DNA of 64,000 nucleotides from DASPNM01 sp035626515 (GTDB lineage Bacteria > Bacteroidota > Bacteroidia > Chitinophagales > Chitinophagaceae), in contig DASPNM010000023.1 of the NCBI GenBank assembly GCA_035626515.1, forward strand, positions 124,001 through 188,000, written 5' to 3'. Under the pieces are notes generated by a model, which did not search any database, was not told the DNA's origin, and saw only the letters and a list, made by a program, of their open reading frames with translations. A program made the translations under genes and the position numbers. How positions within the stretch are numbered: the stretch's first letter is position 1; each line of letters opens with the position of its first letter. Below are positions 42,791 to 51,929 of the stretch, in pieces.

Positions 42791-43606
42791 ATGTCAGCAA
42801 AAAAAAGAATTTTATTCATCGCGAACGAGATGTCGCCCTATTTGGAGCTGACAGAATTCTCCGAGATCGTAAACAAGCTGGCAATCCGCGCGAATGATAA
42901 CGGATTCGAAGTTCGCTGCATCATGCCCCGCTTTGGCGTCATCAACGAGCGCAGGCACAGGCTCCACGAGGTTGTGCGTCTTTCCGGGATTAATGTAACC
43001 GTTGATAATGAAGACATGCCGCTCCAAATCAAAGTGGCATCGTTACCCAGCGCGAGACTGCAAGTCTATTTTTTGGACAATGAAGACCTCTTCCGCCGGA
43101 AGTTTGTATTTCACGACGAAAACGAAAATTGGTTCGACGACAACGGCCTCCGTACGGTGTTCTTCTGCAAAGGTGCCCTCGAGACTGTAAAAAAATTCGG
43201 CTGGCCACCGGACATCATCCATTGCAGCGGTTGGATGACTGCGCTTATTCCTGCTTACCTCAAGACTATATACCGTAAAGAACCCGTATTCGCGCACAGC
43301 AAGGTGGTGTTTACCGTCGGCCAAAATACGTTCAGGGAAAAATTGGGAAGCGATTTTCTCAAGAAGGCGCTGATCCATCCATCGCTTAAGGAAAAAGATC
43401 TGGATGTGTTCCGCGAAGGGACAAACACGGCCATGCTCCGCGGCGGCGCTGCCTATGCCGATGCGATCACGTTCGGAGCGGAAAGGATCGAAAAGAAACT
43501 TGTGGATGAGTTTTCCAAAGTGCGCGGAAAGAAGACGTTACACTACAATCCCGAAGGGGATTTAACAGACTATTTACAACTCTATAGCGATCTTGCGAGC
43601 AAGTGA
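42791..43606 (+). CDS. Glycogen/starch-synthase N-domain-only protein
   Basis: 271 aa. Aligns by pattern to the N-terminal half of GT5 synthases: KKRILFIANEMSPYLELTEFSEIVNKLAIRANDNGFEVRCIMPRFG, then DIIHCSGWMTALIPAYLK. The K.GGL ADP-glucose loop of active enzymes is replaced by LELTEF, and the whole C-terminal Rossmann half is absent. The protein therefore is unlikely to make glucan alone; a binding or regulatory role is inferred. The gene next to panC is a recurrent Bacteroidota arrangement. A DUF4270 gene follows 28 bp downstream. Confidence 0.88.
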   Translation: MSAKKRILFIANEMSPYLELTEFSEIVNKLAIRANDNGFEVRCIMPRFGVINERRHRLHEVVRLSGINVTVDNEDMPLQIKVASLPSARLQVYFLDNEDLFRRKFVFHDENENWFDDNGLRTVFFCKGALETVKKFGWPPDIIHCSGWMTALIPAYLKTIYRKEPVFAHSKVVFTVGQNTFREKLGSDFLKKALIHPSLKEKDLDVFREGTNTAMLRGGAAYADAITFGAERIEKKLVDEFSKVRGKKTLHYNPEGDLTDYLQLYSDLASK

Positions 43607-43634
43607 AATTTCCTAACCCAGACAAACATTCTTC

Positions 43635-45077
43635 GTGAAGAGAAAGATAGTACTGAAGATTGGATTAACTTTTTTCGCTTTCCTCGTAATTATCTCTTCC
43701 TGCCGCCGGATCAACGAAGCTACCGAACTGGGTGACGATCTCATTCCGCCAATCGATAACATCACAACGTTCGACACCTCGCTGACCGTACTTGCTTTCA
43801 ACGATACGTTCAGCCTCGCCATGGATTCGCAGCGCCTTCGCCGCAATGAAGTCCATTTCCTCGGCAGGATAAACAGCGACCCATTTTTCGGCGGCACCGA
43901 TGCGCGGCTCTTTTTGCAGCTGAAACCCCTGCAAGCCAATCCTACGTGGGTCTATCCATTTGCGCGGAGGGACAGCACGCGGCTGGACTCGGTGGTGCTC
44001 GTTCTCAGCTTCGTGGAAAATTACGGCGACACCAACGTCACGCAAACTGTAAATGTATACGAGATGGGGCAGGGAAATGTATTCCGCGCCGACTCCACCT
44101 ATCTCATCCGCACCAACGATTTTGTATATTTTAACCAGTTGGGCAGCCGCACCTTCGCCCCGGCAATACTCGACGATTCGATAAAAGCATTCCGCGACAC
44201 CAGCAGGAACCAGTTGCGGATTCCTCTCGATACCAATTTCGGGCGGCGGCTTATGAACTACGATACTACGAACGCGTACCGGAATGACTCCGCATTCAAT
44301 ACTTATTTCAAAGGGTTCGCCCTTCAGTCCATGTCCTCCGGCCAGGCCATCATGGGTTTCAGCCTGATTTCGGGAGCGACGCGGCTTGCATTTTATTACA
44401 AAATACCCAAACCCGGGGGCGGCGACAGTACCGTGGTCACTTATTTTGCCTTCACCGGCACTAGTGCGTCGGCTAACCTGATCAGGCGAAACTATTCCGG
44501 TGCTCCGCTGGCAGCCGCTGTTGGCGGATCGCTGCCGGATCCATTTATTTTCATTCAGAATTCGCCGGGAAGTTTTGCAACTTTGAAGATTCCCGGTTTG
44601 GCGACGCTCAGCAATCGCCTGGTGCATCGGGCCGAGCTGATCGTGGAGCAGGTTTACCATCCACTTGATACATTCTTTCGTCCACCGGATTTTCTTTACG
44701 TGGATGTTTTTGACACGACGATTGACAAGTACCGTTCGGTGCCATTCGACCTTTCCTCCGACATTACGGGGAGTCTGAACTTTGCAAGTTTTGGAATTGC
44801 TCCAAGGAGGGCGGTGGATCAGTTCGGAAATCCAATCCGCATCTGGCGTTTTAACTTGTCGCGTTACGTGCAGCATATTCTGACCGGCACGCAGTCCAGC
44901 TACGATCTGCGCCTGTGGGCGCCCTTCGATGTAACGAATCCTTTCGGCGTGACTTCGCTTCCAATGCGCATCAACCCAACCATCGCGAAGGGAAGAGTGC
45001 GACTGGCAGGTAATACCGGTCCCACGGATACCAATCCGCAGCGTATCAGGTTGCGCATTGTGTACTCCAGGCTCTGA
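43635..45077 (+). CDS. DUF4270 lipoprotein
   Basis: 480 aa starting at GTG 43635; no in-frame ATG fits. Lipobox IISSC (Cys23), then RRINEATELGDDLIPPIDNI, which is the DUF4270 signature start, and a long beta-rich body with FLGRINSDPFFGGTDARLFLQL. Function unknown, surface or periplasmic. It follows the glycogen-synthase-like gene closely, an association also common in the phylum. Confidence 0.87.
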   Translation: MKRKIVLKIGLTFFAFLVIISSCRRINEATELGDDLIPPIDNITTFDTSLTVLAFNDTFSLAMDSQRLRRNEVHFLGRINSDPFFGGTDARLFLQLKPLQANPTWVYPFARRDSTRLDSVVLVLSFVENYGDTNVTQTVNVYEMGQGNVFRADSTYLIRTNDFVYFNQLGSRTFAPAILDDSIKAFRDTSRNQLRIPLDTNFGRRLMNYDTTNAYRNDSAFNTYFKGFALQSMSSGQAIMGFSLISGATRLAFYYKIPKPGGGDSTVVTYFAFTGTSASANLIRRNYSGAPLAAAVGGSLPDPFIFIQNSPGSFATLKIPGLATLSNRLVHRAELIVEQVYHPLDTFFRPPDFLYVDVFDTTIDKYRSVPFDLSSDITGSLNFASFGIAPRRAVDQFGNPIRIWRFNLSRYVQHILTGTQSSYDLRLWAPFDVTNPFGVTSLPMRINPTIAKGRVRLAGNTGPTDTNPQRIRLRIVYSRL

Positions 45078-45082
45078 GCGGC

Positions 45083-45113
45083 TTTGTTCTTCATCTGGGC
45101 AACCTTATCTTTG
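45083..45113 (+). promoter_or_regulatory. Full Bacteroidota promoter of metK
   Basis: -33 TTTG at 45083-45086, 19-bp spacer, -7 TATCTTTG at 45106-45113, 20 bp before the metK ATG. Both elements are exact consensus matches, the best promoter in the window. Confidence 0.75.
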
Positions 45114-45133
45114 CCACCTCAATTTTCTCTTCC

Positions 45134-46393
45134 ATGCCTTATCTGTTTACGTCCGAGTCGGTCAGCGAAGGTCATCCGGACAAGGTGGCCGACCAGATTT
45201 CCGATGCCCTTATCGATCATTTTCTTGCTTTCGATCCGCAGGCCAAGGTAGCCTGCGAAACGCTGGTCACAACGGGGCAGGTAGTGCTCGCCGGGGAAGT
45301 GAAATCCAAAACGTACCTCGACGTTCAGAAGATCGCGCGGGAGGTGATCTCGCGAATTGGCTATACGAAGAGCGAATACATGTTTGAGGCGAACAGCTGT
45401 GGTATCGTTTCGGCGATTCATGAGCAATCGCCTGATATCAACCGCGGCGTGGAAAGAAAACGGCCGGAAGAACAGGGCGCAGGCGACCAGGGAATGATGT
45501 TCGGGTTCGCAACGAACGAAACGGACAACTACATGCCGCTCGCCCTCGACCTCGCGCATAAGATCCTGATCGAACTTGCGGCCATCCGCAGGGAAAAGAA
45601 TTCGCGCATGCCTTATTTGCGTCCCGATGCCAAGAGCCAGGTGACGATCGAATACGACGACAACGACAGGCCGAGACGTATCGACACCATCGTGGTCTCC
45701 ACCCAGCACGACGAATTCGACTCTGATGAAAAAATGCTTGCGAAAATCCGCAAAGACATCATCGAATATGTAATGCCGCGTGTGATAGCGCGCTGTAAGG
45801 CCAGCATCCGCAAATTATTCGACGGGAAGATTACCTACCACGTTAACCCGACGGGGAAGTTTGTGATCGGCGGCCCCCACGGTGACACCGGGCTAACCGG
45901 CCGAAAAATTATCGTCGACACTTATGGCGGAAAGGGCGCACACGGCGGAGGAGCGTTTAGCGGAAAGGATCCCAGCAAGGTTGACCGCAGTGCTGCTTAC
46001 GCGGCACGGCATATCGCAAAGAATATGGTAGCAGCCGGCGTTGCGGACGAGATGCTGGTACAGGTTTCCTACGCCATCGGCGTCGCGAGGCCAATGGGAA
46101 TTTTTGTCGACACCTACGGGACTTCTAAAGTGGATATGACCGACTGGGAGATCGCGAACAAAATCGAACAACTGTTTGATATGCGGCCGTATGCGATTGA
46201 AAAGCGATTGAAGCTGCGCAACCCGATCTACAGCGAAACCGCTGCATATGGCCATATGGGCCGCGAACCCAAAGTGGTGGAAAAAACTTTCGTCAGCAGC
46301 GACGGTAAGATCCGCACCCTGAAGGTGGAACTATTTACCTGGGAGAAGCTCGATTACGTAGCCAAGATCCGGAGATTATTTGCGCTGAAGTGA
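45134..46393 (+). CDS. metK: S-adenosylmethionine synthetase
   Basis: 419 aa; makes SAM from methionine and ATP. Motifs: TSESVSEGHPDKVADQISDALID, the family signature GAGDQGMMFGFA, and GGAFSGKDPSKVDRSAAY; the C-terminal region has extra length typical of the Bacteroidota form (E. coli MetK is about 384 aa). Has its own promoter and is followed by a terminator; the leader is too short for a SAM riboswitch. Confidence 0.97.
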   Translation: MPYLFTSESVSEGHPDKVADQISDALIDHFLAFDPQAKVACETLVTTGQVVLAGEVKSKTYLDVQKIAREVISRIGYTKSEYMFEANSCGIVSAIHEQSPDINRGVERKRPEEQGAGDQGMMFGFATNETDNYMPLALDLAHKILIELAAIRREKNSRMPYLRPDAKSQVTIEYDDNDRPRRIDTIVVSTQHDEFDSDEKMLAKIRKDIIEYVMPRVIARCKASIRKLFDGKITYHVNPTGKFVIGGPHGDTGLTGRKIIVDTYGGKGAHGGGAFSGKDPSKVDRSAAYAARHIAKNMVAAGVADEMLVQVSYAIGVARPMGIFVDTYGTSKVDMTDWEIANKIEQLFDMRPYAIEKRLKLRNPIYSETAAYGHMGREPKVVEKTFVSSDGKIRTLKVELFTWEKLDYVAKIRRLFALK

Positions 46394-46417
46394 GCGAAAA
46401 TTGAAGAGCGTGGCCTT

Positions 46418-46445
46418 CCCCGCATAATTGCGGGGTTTTTTCTTT
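46418..46445 (+). terminator. Intrinsic terminator after metK
   Basis: CCCCGC-ATAATT-GCGGGG then TTTTTTCTTT. Confidence 0.85.
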
Positions 46446-46449
46446 GTAA

Positions 46450-46457
46450 TACTTTTG
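46450..46457 (+). promoter_or_regulatory. -7 box TACTTTTG upstream of rlmB
   Basis: Exact TAnnTTTG match just after the metK terminator and 4 bp before the GTG start at 46462; an ATTG at 46427 is at the -33 distance. Confidence 0.45.
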
Positions 46458-46461
46458 AAAC

Positions 46462-47220
46462 GTGAAATCATTCAGGCAGCAAAAACGGCCCAGAAAAAGT
46501 TCGTTGATTGCCGGACCGGAAGCTGTTCGGGAATCGCTGCTTGCCGACGTCCCGCTCGAGCGGATTTATCTCCAGTTCGGTCGCCAGTACGATGAGATCC
46601 GCCTGCTGGCCTCGCAAAAAAGGGTACCGGTCAACCAGGTACCCGAAGCAAAGCTCAACTCTTTTCATGTTCCCGACCACGGCGGGTGTATCGCGCTGAA
46701 AGCAAGAGTCCGGTACTATGAGCTGGATGATGTGATCCACTCCGTGCAGGCGCGGGGGGAAACCCCGCTCTTGCTCATACTTGACGGCATCACCGATGTC
46801 CGCAACATTGGAGGGATCGCACGGACGGCCTACTGTACCGGCGTGCATGCCCTCATCATCCCGGACAAGGGAGTAGGCGCGCTGAATGAAGATGCCGTAC
46901 TGACCTCTGCAGGCGCGCTGGAAAAGATCATGATCTCGCGGGTGGACAGCCTGGTTAAAGCAGCCGAACAATTGCGAATGAACGGTATAACAATCCTTGC
47001 AAGCGTGATGGATTCCGACACGGCGATTGCTGACTGCGATTTGTCCGAACCCCTGGCCATTGTCCTCGGCAGCGAAGACAAGGGAATCAGCCCCGTTGTC
47101 CTGAAAGTGGCGAATGGGCGGTTTACCATCCCCATGCAGCGTGAGTTTGATTCACTGAATGTTTCGGTTGCCGCGGGAATGATCCTGTATGAAACAATGA
47201 AGCAGAGAAATCATGGCTGA
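46462..47220 (+). CDS. rlmB: 23S rRNA (guanosine-2'-O)-methyltransferase, TrmH family
   Basis: 252 aa beginning with GTG 46462 (no ATG fits). SPOUT fold: N-terminal L30e-like substrate-binding domain (about 1-80; IAGPEAVRESLLADVPLERIY), then NIGGIARTAYCTG (motif 1), LAIVLGSEDKGISP (motif 2) and IPMQREFDSLNVSVAAGMILYE (motif 3, SAM-binding knot). Family members methylate G2251 of 23S rRNA (RlmB) or tRNA; RlmB is most likely for this two-domain length. The last 8 bp overlap the HMG-CoA lyase gene. Confidence 0.9.
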   Translation: MKSFRQQKRPRKSSLIAGPEAVRESLLADVPLERIYLQFGRQYDEIRLLASQKRVPVNQVPEAKLNSFHVPDHGGCIALKARVRYYELDDVIHSVQARGETPLLLILDGITDVRNIGGIARTAYCTGVHALIIPDKGVGALNEDAVLTSAGALEKIMISRVDSLVKAAEQLRMNGITILASVMDSDTAIADCDLSEPLAIVLGSEDKGISPVVLKVANGRFTIPMQREFDSLNVSVAAGMILYETMKQRNHG

Positions 47221-48076
47221 AAACATGCAGGTAAGGCTGGTGGAATGTCCCCGGGATGCCATGCAGGGCTGGCCCCAATTCATCCCCACCGGGAAAAAAA
47301 TTGAATACCTCAATTCCCTGTTGCGCGTAGGATTCGATACGCTCGACTTCGGAAGTTTTGTTTCTCCTAAGGCGATCCCGCAAATGGCAGACACGAGAGA
47401 AGTGCTTGCCGGACTCGACACTTCCCAATCTCCCACGAGATTGCTTGCGATTGTCGCGAACCCGCGCGGCGCCGAAGAAGCCGCGGCCTTTGAACAGATC
47501 AGCTATCTGGGCTTCCCTTTTTCGGTTTCGGAAACTTTTCAGCTCCGCAATACGAATGCTTCGATGGGAGAGGCGCTGCGGCGGGTGGAGGAGATCCAGC
47601 AGCTCTGCCAGCGCAAACAAAAATCACTTGTCATTTACCTGTCCATGGGATTCGGCAATCCATACGGCGATCCGTACTCTGAAGAAATCGTTTTCGAATG
47701 GGTCAACCGGCTGATCGGTCTTGACGTGCAGATGATTTCGCTCGCGGATACGGTTGGGCTCGCCACACCGGAGCAGGTATATGGCATGACCGAATATCTC
47801 GTAGACTCGCTGCCGGGGATAGAAATCGGCGTGCACCTGCATTCGCGGCCGGATAACTGGAAAGAAAAGCTCGACGCCGCGCTACGCGCCGGATGCCGCC
47901 GCTTCGATGGCGCACTCCGCGGTGTGGGCGGATGTCCATTTGCCGGCGACGAGCTGGTGGGGAATATGAACACGGAAGCCATGATAATCTATTTCCGGGA
48001 AAAAGGACTGCTGCCTTCCATCAATGAAGCGGCACTGGAACAAAGCCTGTTGCTCGCCGCGGAAATCTTCCGCTAA
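47213..48076 (+). CDS. mvaB: Hydroxymethylglutaryl-CoA lyase
   Basis: 287 aa TIM-barrel enzyme splitting HMG-CoA to acetoacetate and acetyl-CoA at the end of leucine breakdown. N-terminal VRLVECPRDAMQGW, LISLADTVGLATPEQ-like ISLADTVGLATPEQVY, metal-binding HLHSRPDN, and the family signature GVGGCPFAGDELVGNM with the catalytic Cys. Starts inside rlmB (8 bp overlap), so probably coupled to it; a second start MQVRL lies 12 bp downstream. Confidence 0.92.
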   Translation: MAENMQVRLVECPRDAMQGWPQFIPTGKKIEYLNSLLRVGFDTLDFGSFVSPKAIPQMADTREVLAGLDTSQSPTRLLAIVANPRGAEEAAAFEQISYLGFPFSVSETFQLRNTNASMGEALRRVEEIQQLCQRKQKSLVIYLSMGFGNPYGDPYSEEIVFEWVNRLIGLDVQMISLADTVGLATPEQVYGMTEYLVDSLPGIEIGVHLHSRPDNWKEKLDAALRAGCRRFDGALRGVGGCPFAGDELVGNMNTEAMIIYFREKGLLPSINEAALEQSLLLAAEIFR

Positions 48077-48133
48077 GTTTTCTGCGTTTTGTTATTTCTG
48101 CCCTCCAGAACGGAACTTTGTCGCGTGGAGTTC

Positions 48134-49114
48134 ATGGTGAACATAGAGCTGAACAAAAGCCCGCGGGCCATAGGATATTCCGATAAGATCCTGCTTGTTG
48201 GCTCCTGCTTTACCGAGCACATTGGGAATACCATGCAGGCATTGAAGTTTTCGGTGTTGCAAAACCCGCACGGAATCCTTTTCGATCCCGCCAGCATTAC
48301 GGCCAGCCTGAAGTCCTATATCGAGCGAAAACAGTACAGGCCGGAGGACCTGTTTTTTCTGAACGAGGCCTGGCATAGCTGGGACCACCACAGCCGTTTT
48401 TCCCATCCGGACCGCGAAACCGCCCTCGTCCGGATCAACGAATCGCAGGAGCAGGCACATCGTTTTCTGCGCGAGGCAAACTGGCTCATGATCACGCTCG
48501 GTTCGGCATTTTCGTACCGCCTTCGCGAAACGGGCCAGCGGGAACGACCGGGAGTGGCCAACTGTCACCGGGCGCCGGCCCAATGGTTCGACAAGACGCT
48601 GCTCGAGATCAACGAGATCACCTACATGCTCGATTACGTTTGTCAGCAGCTGCGGGAATTCAATCCCGGGCTCGGTGTAATCTTTACCGTGAGCCCGGTA
48701 CGGCACATCCGCGACGGAGTGATCGCGAATAACCGGAGCAAAGCGCGGCTGCTCGAGACGGTGCATTATCTGGTGAACAAGTTTGAAAATTTTCATTATT
48801 TCCCCGCCTATGAGCTCGTGATCGACGTGCTTCGCGATTACCGTTTTTACGATATCGACCTCGTGCATCCAAATTACATGGCCACCGAATATGTATTCGA
48901 AAAATTTTCCGAGACGTGCATTTCTGCCGGGGCCCGGGAACTCATGTCGGAAATGCGCAGCCTGATTACAGCACGAAAACACCGCCCTGCACAACCCGAT
49001 TCCCGTGCACACGCGCAGTTTCTGAAACTGCATTTTGAAAAAGCATTGGACCTGGCGCGCCGTTTTCCATTTCTCGATCTGAGCGAGGAACTGAAATATT
49101 TCTCACAGGGGTAG
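48134..49114 (+). CDS. GSCFA-domain protein
   Basis: 326 aa from ATG 48134; a TTG-started extension upstream is rejected. LLVGSCFTEHIGNTMQALKF holds the GSCFA motif for which the family is named; LMITLGSAFSYRL and VIFTVSPVRHIRDG follow in an SGNH-hydrolase-like order. Function not established; hydrolase activity on glycan or peptide esters has been suggested. The 3' end overlaps galM by 12 bp. Confidence 0.88.
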   Translation: MVNIELNKSPRAIGYSDKILLVGSCFTEHIGNTMQALKFSVLQNPHGILFDPASITASLKSYIERKQYRPEDLFFLNEAWHSWDHHSRFSHPDRETALVRINESQEQAHRFLREANWLMITLGSAFSYRLRETGQRERPGVANCHRAPAQWFDKTLLEINEITYMLDYVCQQLREFNPGLGVIFTVSPVRHIRDGVIANNRSKARLLETVHYLVNKFENFHYFPAYELVIDVLRDYRFYDIDLVHPNYMATEYVFEKFSETCISAGARELMSEMRSLITARKHRPAQPDSRAHAQFLKLHFEKALDLARRFPFLDLSEELKYFSQG

Positions 49115-50149
49115 AACCCGGTAAGTCGTTTTTTGCCGGTAGGTTTCGCCCGGGCGAAGCACCGTGTTCGGGAAATGTGGAATGTTGACCGCGTTTGCAT
49201 GAATGTGTGTTTCGAGGCAAAGACCGGAAAAAGGTCCATATGGCTGACCCCGCTTACCGGCGACCCTGGGAGTCCATTTCCCGGAATAAAAATGAACGAC
49301 GGGTTCGGTGGTCATCACAGTAAGGCTCAGTCGCGAATGTGGCGAGTCCAGCTTTGCCGCAACCTGTAACTCCGTTTCCACAGATTCTTTGTCCAGCACA
49401 AAACTCTGATCGAATTCGGGAAGCTGCTGCAGCGCTTCGCCGATCTGTTTGGAATTTCTAAAATCATGCGCCGTGCCATTCACCGGCACGTAACTCCCGG
49501 TGGCTACAAGATCTTCATCCTGCTGGAGGTAGCTGGAAGCGGGAATGAACAACTCGTGGCCGTGAATGGTTCCTTCTCCATTATTCAGGTTGAAGTAGCC
49601 ATGGTGGGTCAGGTTGACCGGCGTAGGCTGATCTGCAGTTGCGGAAAATTCGTAACTCAGCTCATGCGGTTCACGCAGCTCAAACCGGATCAGCACCTCC
49701 AGGTTTCCCGGAAAACCTTCTTCGCCATGCGCGCTCCGGTAGGAGAGTTCCAGGAAGGGAACGTCGCCCTCACCTGCATCCCGAAATTTCCAGACCTTTT
49801 TGTCGAAGCCTTCCGCGCCCCCGTGGAGCTGATGCCTTCCACGGTTTTTGGTCACAAAATATTTTTTCCCGTCAAGCTCAAATGCCGCGTCGCGGATACG
49901 GTTTGCGTAGCGCCCGACGGCGCATCCAAACCAGGGATACTGCTTCAAATATTCCGGCCCGAGGTATTCTTCCATCCGATCGAAACCGAGTACGATATCG
50001 GTTGCAACGCCGCCGCGCAGCACCCGGTAGGTGTTTATAATGGCTCCATAATTGCTGATGAGGACTTCGGTCTGCGAATTGCGCAATGTGTACAAATAGA
50101 TATCTTCATTTCTGGAATTGGTGTAACAAAATAACGCGCCGGACTTCAT
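49103..50149 (-). CDS. galM: Aldose 1-epimerase (galactose mutarotase)
   Basis: 348 aa. Interconverts alpha and beta anomers of galactose and glucose. YGAIINTYRVL, WFGCAVGRYANRIRDAAFEL and the catalytic His in THHGYFNLNNGEG are family marks; the base Glu is near CLETHIHANAVN. It is adjacent and divergent to galK with a 24 bp gap: the two share a very small promoter region. Its 3' end overlaps the GSCFA gene by 12 bp. Confidence 0.93.
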   Translation of the reverse strand: MKSGALFCYTNSRNEDIYLYTLRNSQTEVLISNYGAIINTYRVLRGGVATDIVLGFDRMEEYLGPEYLKQYPWFGCAVGRYANRIRDAAFELDGKKYFVTKNRGRHQLHGGAEGFDKKVWKFRDAGEGDVPFLELSYRSAHGEEGFPGNLEVLIRFELREPHELSYEFSATADQPTPVNLTHHGYFNLNNGEGTIHGHELFIPASSYLQQDEDLVATGSYVPVNGTAHDFRNSKQIGEALQQLPEFDQSFVLDKESVETELQVAAKLDSPHSRLSLTVMTTEPVVHFYSGKWTPRVAGKRGQPYGPFSGLCLETHIHANAVNIPHFPNTVLRPGETYRQKTTYRVLPL

Positions 50150-50173
50150 AGCGAGAAATTAAGCAATTTGGCC

Positions 50174-51349
50174 ATGAAAGAGGAACTGCAAAAAGAATTC
50201 CGCAGTCGCTTTGAACAGGACGCTTCATATTTTTTCTTTTGCCCAGGGCGGGTAAATCTGATCGGCGAACATATCGATTACAACGGCGGCCGCGTTCTGC
50301 CCTGTGCCATCTCGCTCGGTTCCTGGATAGCGGTGGCGCGGAACAATGAAAAGAAGCTCCGTTTTCACAGCCTGAATTTCCCGGAAAAGGCGGAGCTGCA
50401 CCTTCAAACTTCGTATTCGCGCAGCGGCAAAGCCTGGTTCAATTATCCGCTCGGAGTGGTCAACGCGCTGTTGCAGCGAGACGCCTGCATTTCAGGAATG
50501 GATCTGCTTTATTTTGGAGACCTTCCCATCGGTGCGGGGCTTTCTTCATCGGCCTCAATCGAAATGGCGACATGCTTTGCACTCAACGAAATTTTTGACA
50601 TTGGGATCTCGCGTACCGACATGGCGCAGCTCTGCAAATCCGTCGAGAATAATTTCATCGGTGTCAACAGCGGGATCATGGACCAATTTGCTGTCGCGAT
50701 GGGTAAGAAGGATCACGCACTGCTTCTCGATTGCGACACACTGGAACATGAATACATTCCTTTCCGTACAGGCGATTACGGCCTGGTGATCATCAACAGC
50801 AATAAAAAGCGGGAGCTTGCGGACTCGAAATACAATGAGCGGTTTTCCGAATGCGGGGCAGCACTGCGAACGCTGAGACGAGAAGTAGAAATCGAGCACC
50901 TCTGCGATCTCGATCCTGCGCGGTTTGAAATGCACCGGCACCTTATCGAAGATCCTGTGCTCCAAAAGCGCGCGCTGCATGTAGTGACCGAGAACGCGCG
51001 CGTCCGGGACGCGGTGATCGCTCTCCAGACAGGCGACATTGAAACTTTTGGAAAGCTTTTGTACGCTTCGCACGAGTCGCTCCGGGAATGGTACGAGGTT
51101 TCGGGAAAGGAGCTGGACACGATCGTGGATTTCTGCAAAACGTTCGCCGGTTGTGCGGGGGCAAGGATGACCGGGGCGGGGTTTGGCGGCTGCGCGATTG
51201 CGCTCGTCCGGAATTCAGTTGTGGAAGAATTCAGCCAGCTGCTTGTGAAACATTACCGCGACAGGATCGGCTATGATCCGGAGCCTTTCGCGTCCGCCAT
51301 CGGGGACGGCGTGCGGCGCATCAATGCATCCGGTCTCCGCGAACGCTGA
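50174..51349 (+). CDS. galK: Galactokinase
   Basis: 391 aa from ATG 50174 (a TTG six bases earlier is possible). Phosphorylates alpha-D-galactose at C1. GHMP-kinase motifs: CPGRVNLIGEHIDYNGG, PIGAGLSSSASIEMA (ATP loop), and MTGAGFGGCAIALV near the end. Normal length. Divergent partner of galM; galT and galE are not in this window. The 3' end overlaps miaE by 29 bp. Confidence 0.94.
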   Translation: MKEELQKEFRSRFEQDASYFFFCPGRVNLIGEHIDYNGGRVLPCAISLGSWIAVARNNEKKLRFHSLNFPEKAELHLQTSYSRSGKAWFNYPLGVVNALLQRDACISGMDLLYFGDLPIGAGLSSSASIEMATCFALNEIFDIGISRTDMAQLCKSVENNFIGVNSGIMDQFAVAMGKKDHALLLDCDTLEHEYIPFRTGDYGLVIINSNKKRELADSKYNERFSECGAALRTLRREVEIEHLCDLDPARFEMHRHLIEDPVLQKRALHVVTENARVRDAVIALQTGDIETFGKLLYASHESLREWYEVSGKELDTIVDFCKTFAGCAGARMTGAGFGGCAIALVRNSVVEEFSQLLVKHYRDRIGYDPEPFASAIGDGVRRINASGLRER

Positions 51350-51929
51350 GAGTTTTTATTACAGAGGCTTCGTAGTGGAGCCATTCCGCCCAGCGGCGGC
51401 GGACTGCCCCACGATCTGCATAACGTTCCGCCAGATCAATAAAGAGGCTGTAATGTCCGGCTTCGCTTTCCATGAAGCGTCGATAGAATTTCCGCAGGTA
51501 TGGGTCCGGGAGTCCCTCGCTCAGGCACTTGAAACGCTCGCAGCTCCGCGCCTCGATTAACGCCATGAGAAGGAGCTGATCCAGCAACCGTTCTTCGCGG
51601 CTGCCCCCGGTCTTGCGAAAGGAAAAGAGCGCATTTACGTATTCATCCTTTCTCTGCCTTCCCAGCTTAAGTCCGCGCTTTTTGAGCTCGGCCAGGACCA
51701 TCCGGAAATGACCCCACTCTTCGGTCACGATGGGTGCAAGCTGCTGAACCAGCTCCTCGCGTTCGTTGTATTGCTGGATCAGGGAAATGCACGAAGTGGC
51801 CGCTTTTTGCTCGCAGTAAGCATGATCGGTTAGAATTTCTTCGAGGGATGACCCGGCGAGATTCACCCAGCGTGGGTCGGTAGCCAGACGAAGCTTGAGA
51901 ACCGATTTTGCAGAGCGCTGATGATCCAT
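51321..51929 (-). CDS. miaE: tRNA 2-methylthio-N6-isopentenyladenosine37 hydroxylase
   Basis: 202 aa ferritin-like diiron protein. Carboxylate and His ligands sit in LEEILTDHAYCEQKAA, VTEEWGHFRMV, ALIEARSCERF and SEAGHYSLFIDL, in MiaE order. Hydroxylates the modified A37 of some tRNAs. The C-terminal part overlaps galK in antisense by 29 bp. Start ATG 51929. No mia operon neighbours. Confidence 0.9.
   Translation of the reverse strand: MDHQRSAKSVLKLRLATDPRWVNLAGSSLEEILTDHAYCEQKAATSCISLIQQYNEREELVQQLAPIVTEEWGHFRMVLAELKKRGLKLGRQRKDEYVNALFSFRKTGGSREERLLDQLLLMALIEARSCERFKCLSEGLPDPYLRKFYRRFMESEAGHYSLFIDLAERYADRGAVRRRWAEWLHYEASVIKTLSVRGDRMH

Noticed and set aside
45078..45133. SAM riboswitch in front of metK
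   Set aside because: Only 56 bp lie between the genes, most of it a consensus promoter; the leader is about 15-20 nt, too short for any known SAM-binding aptamer.
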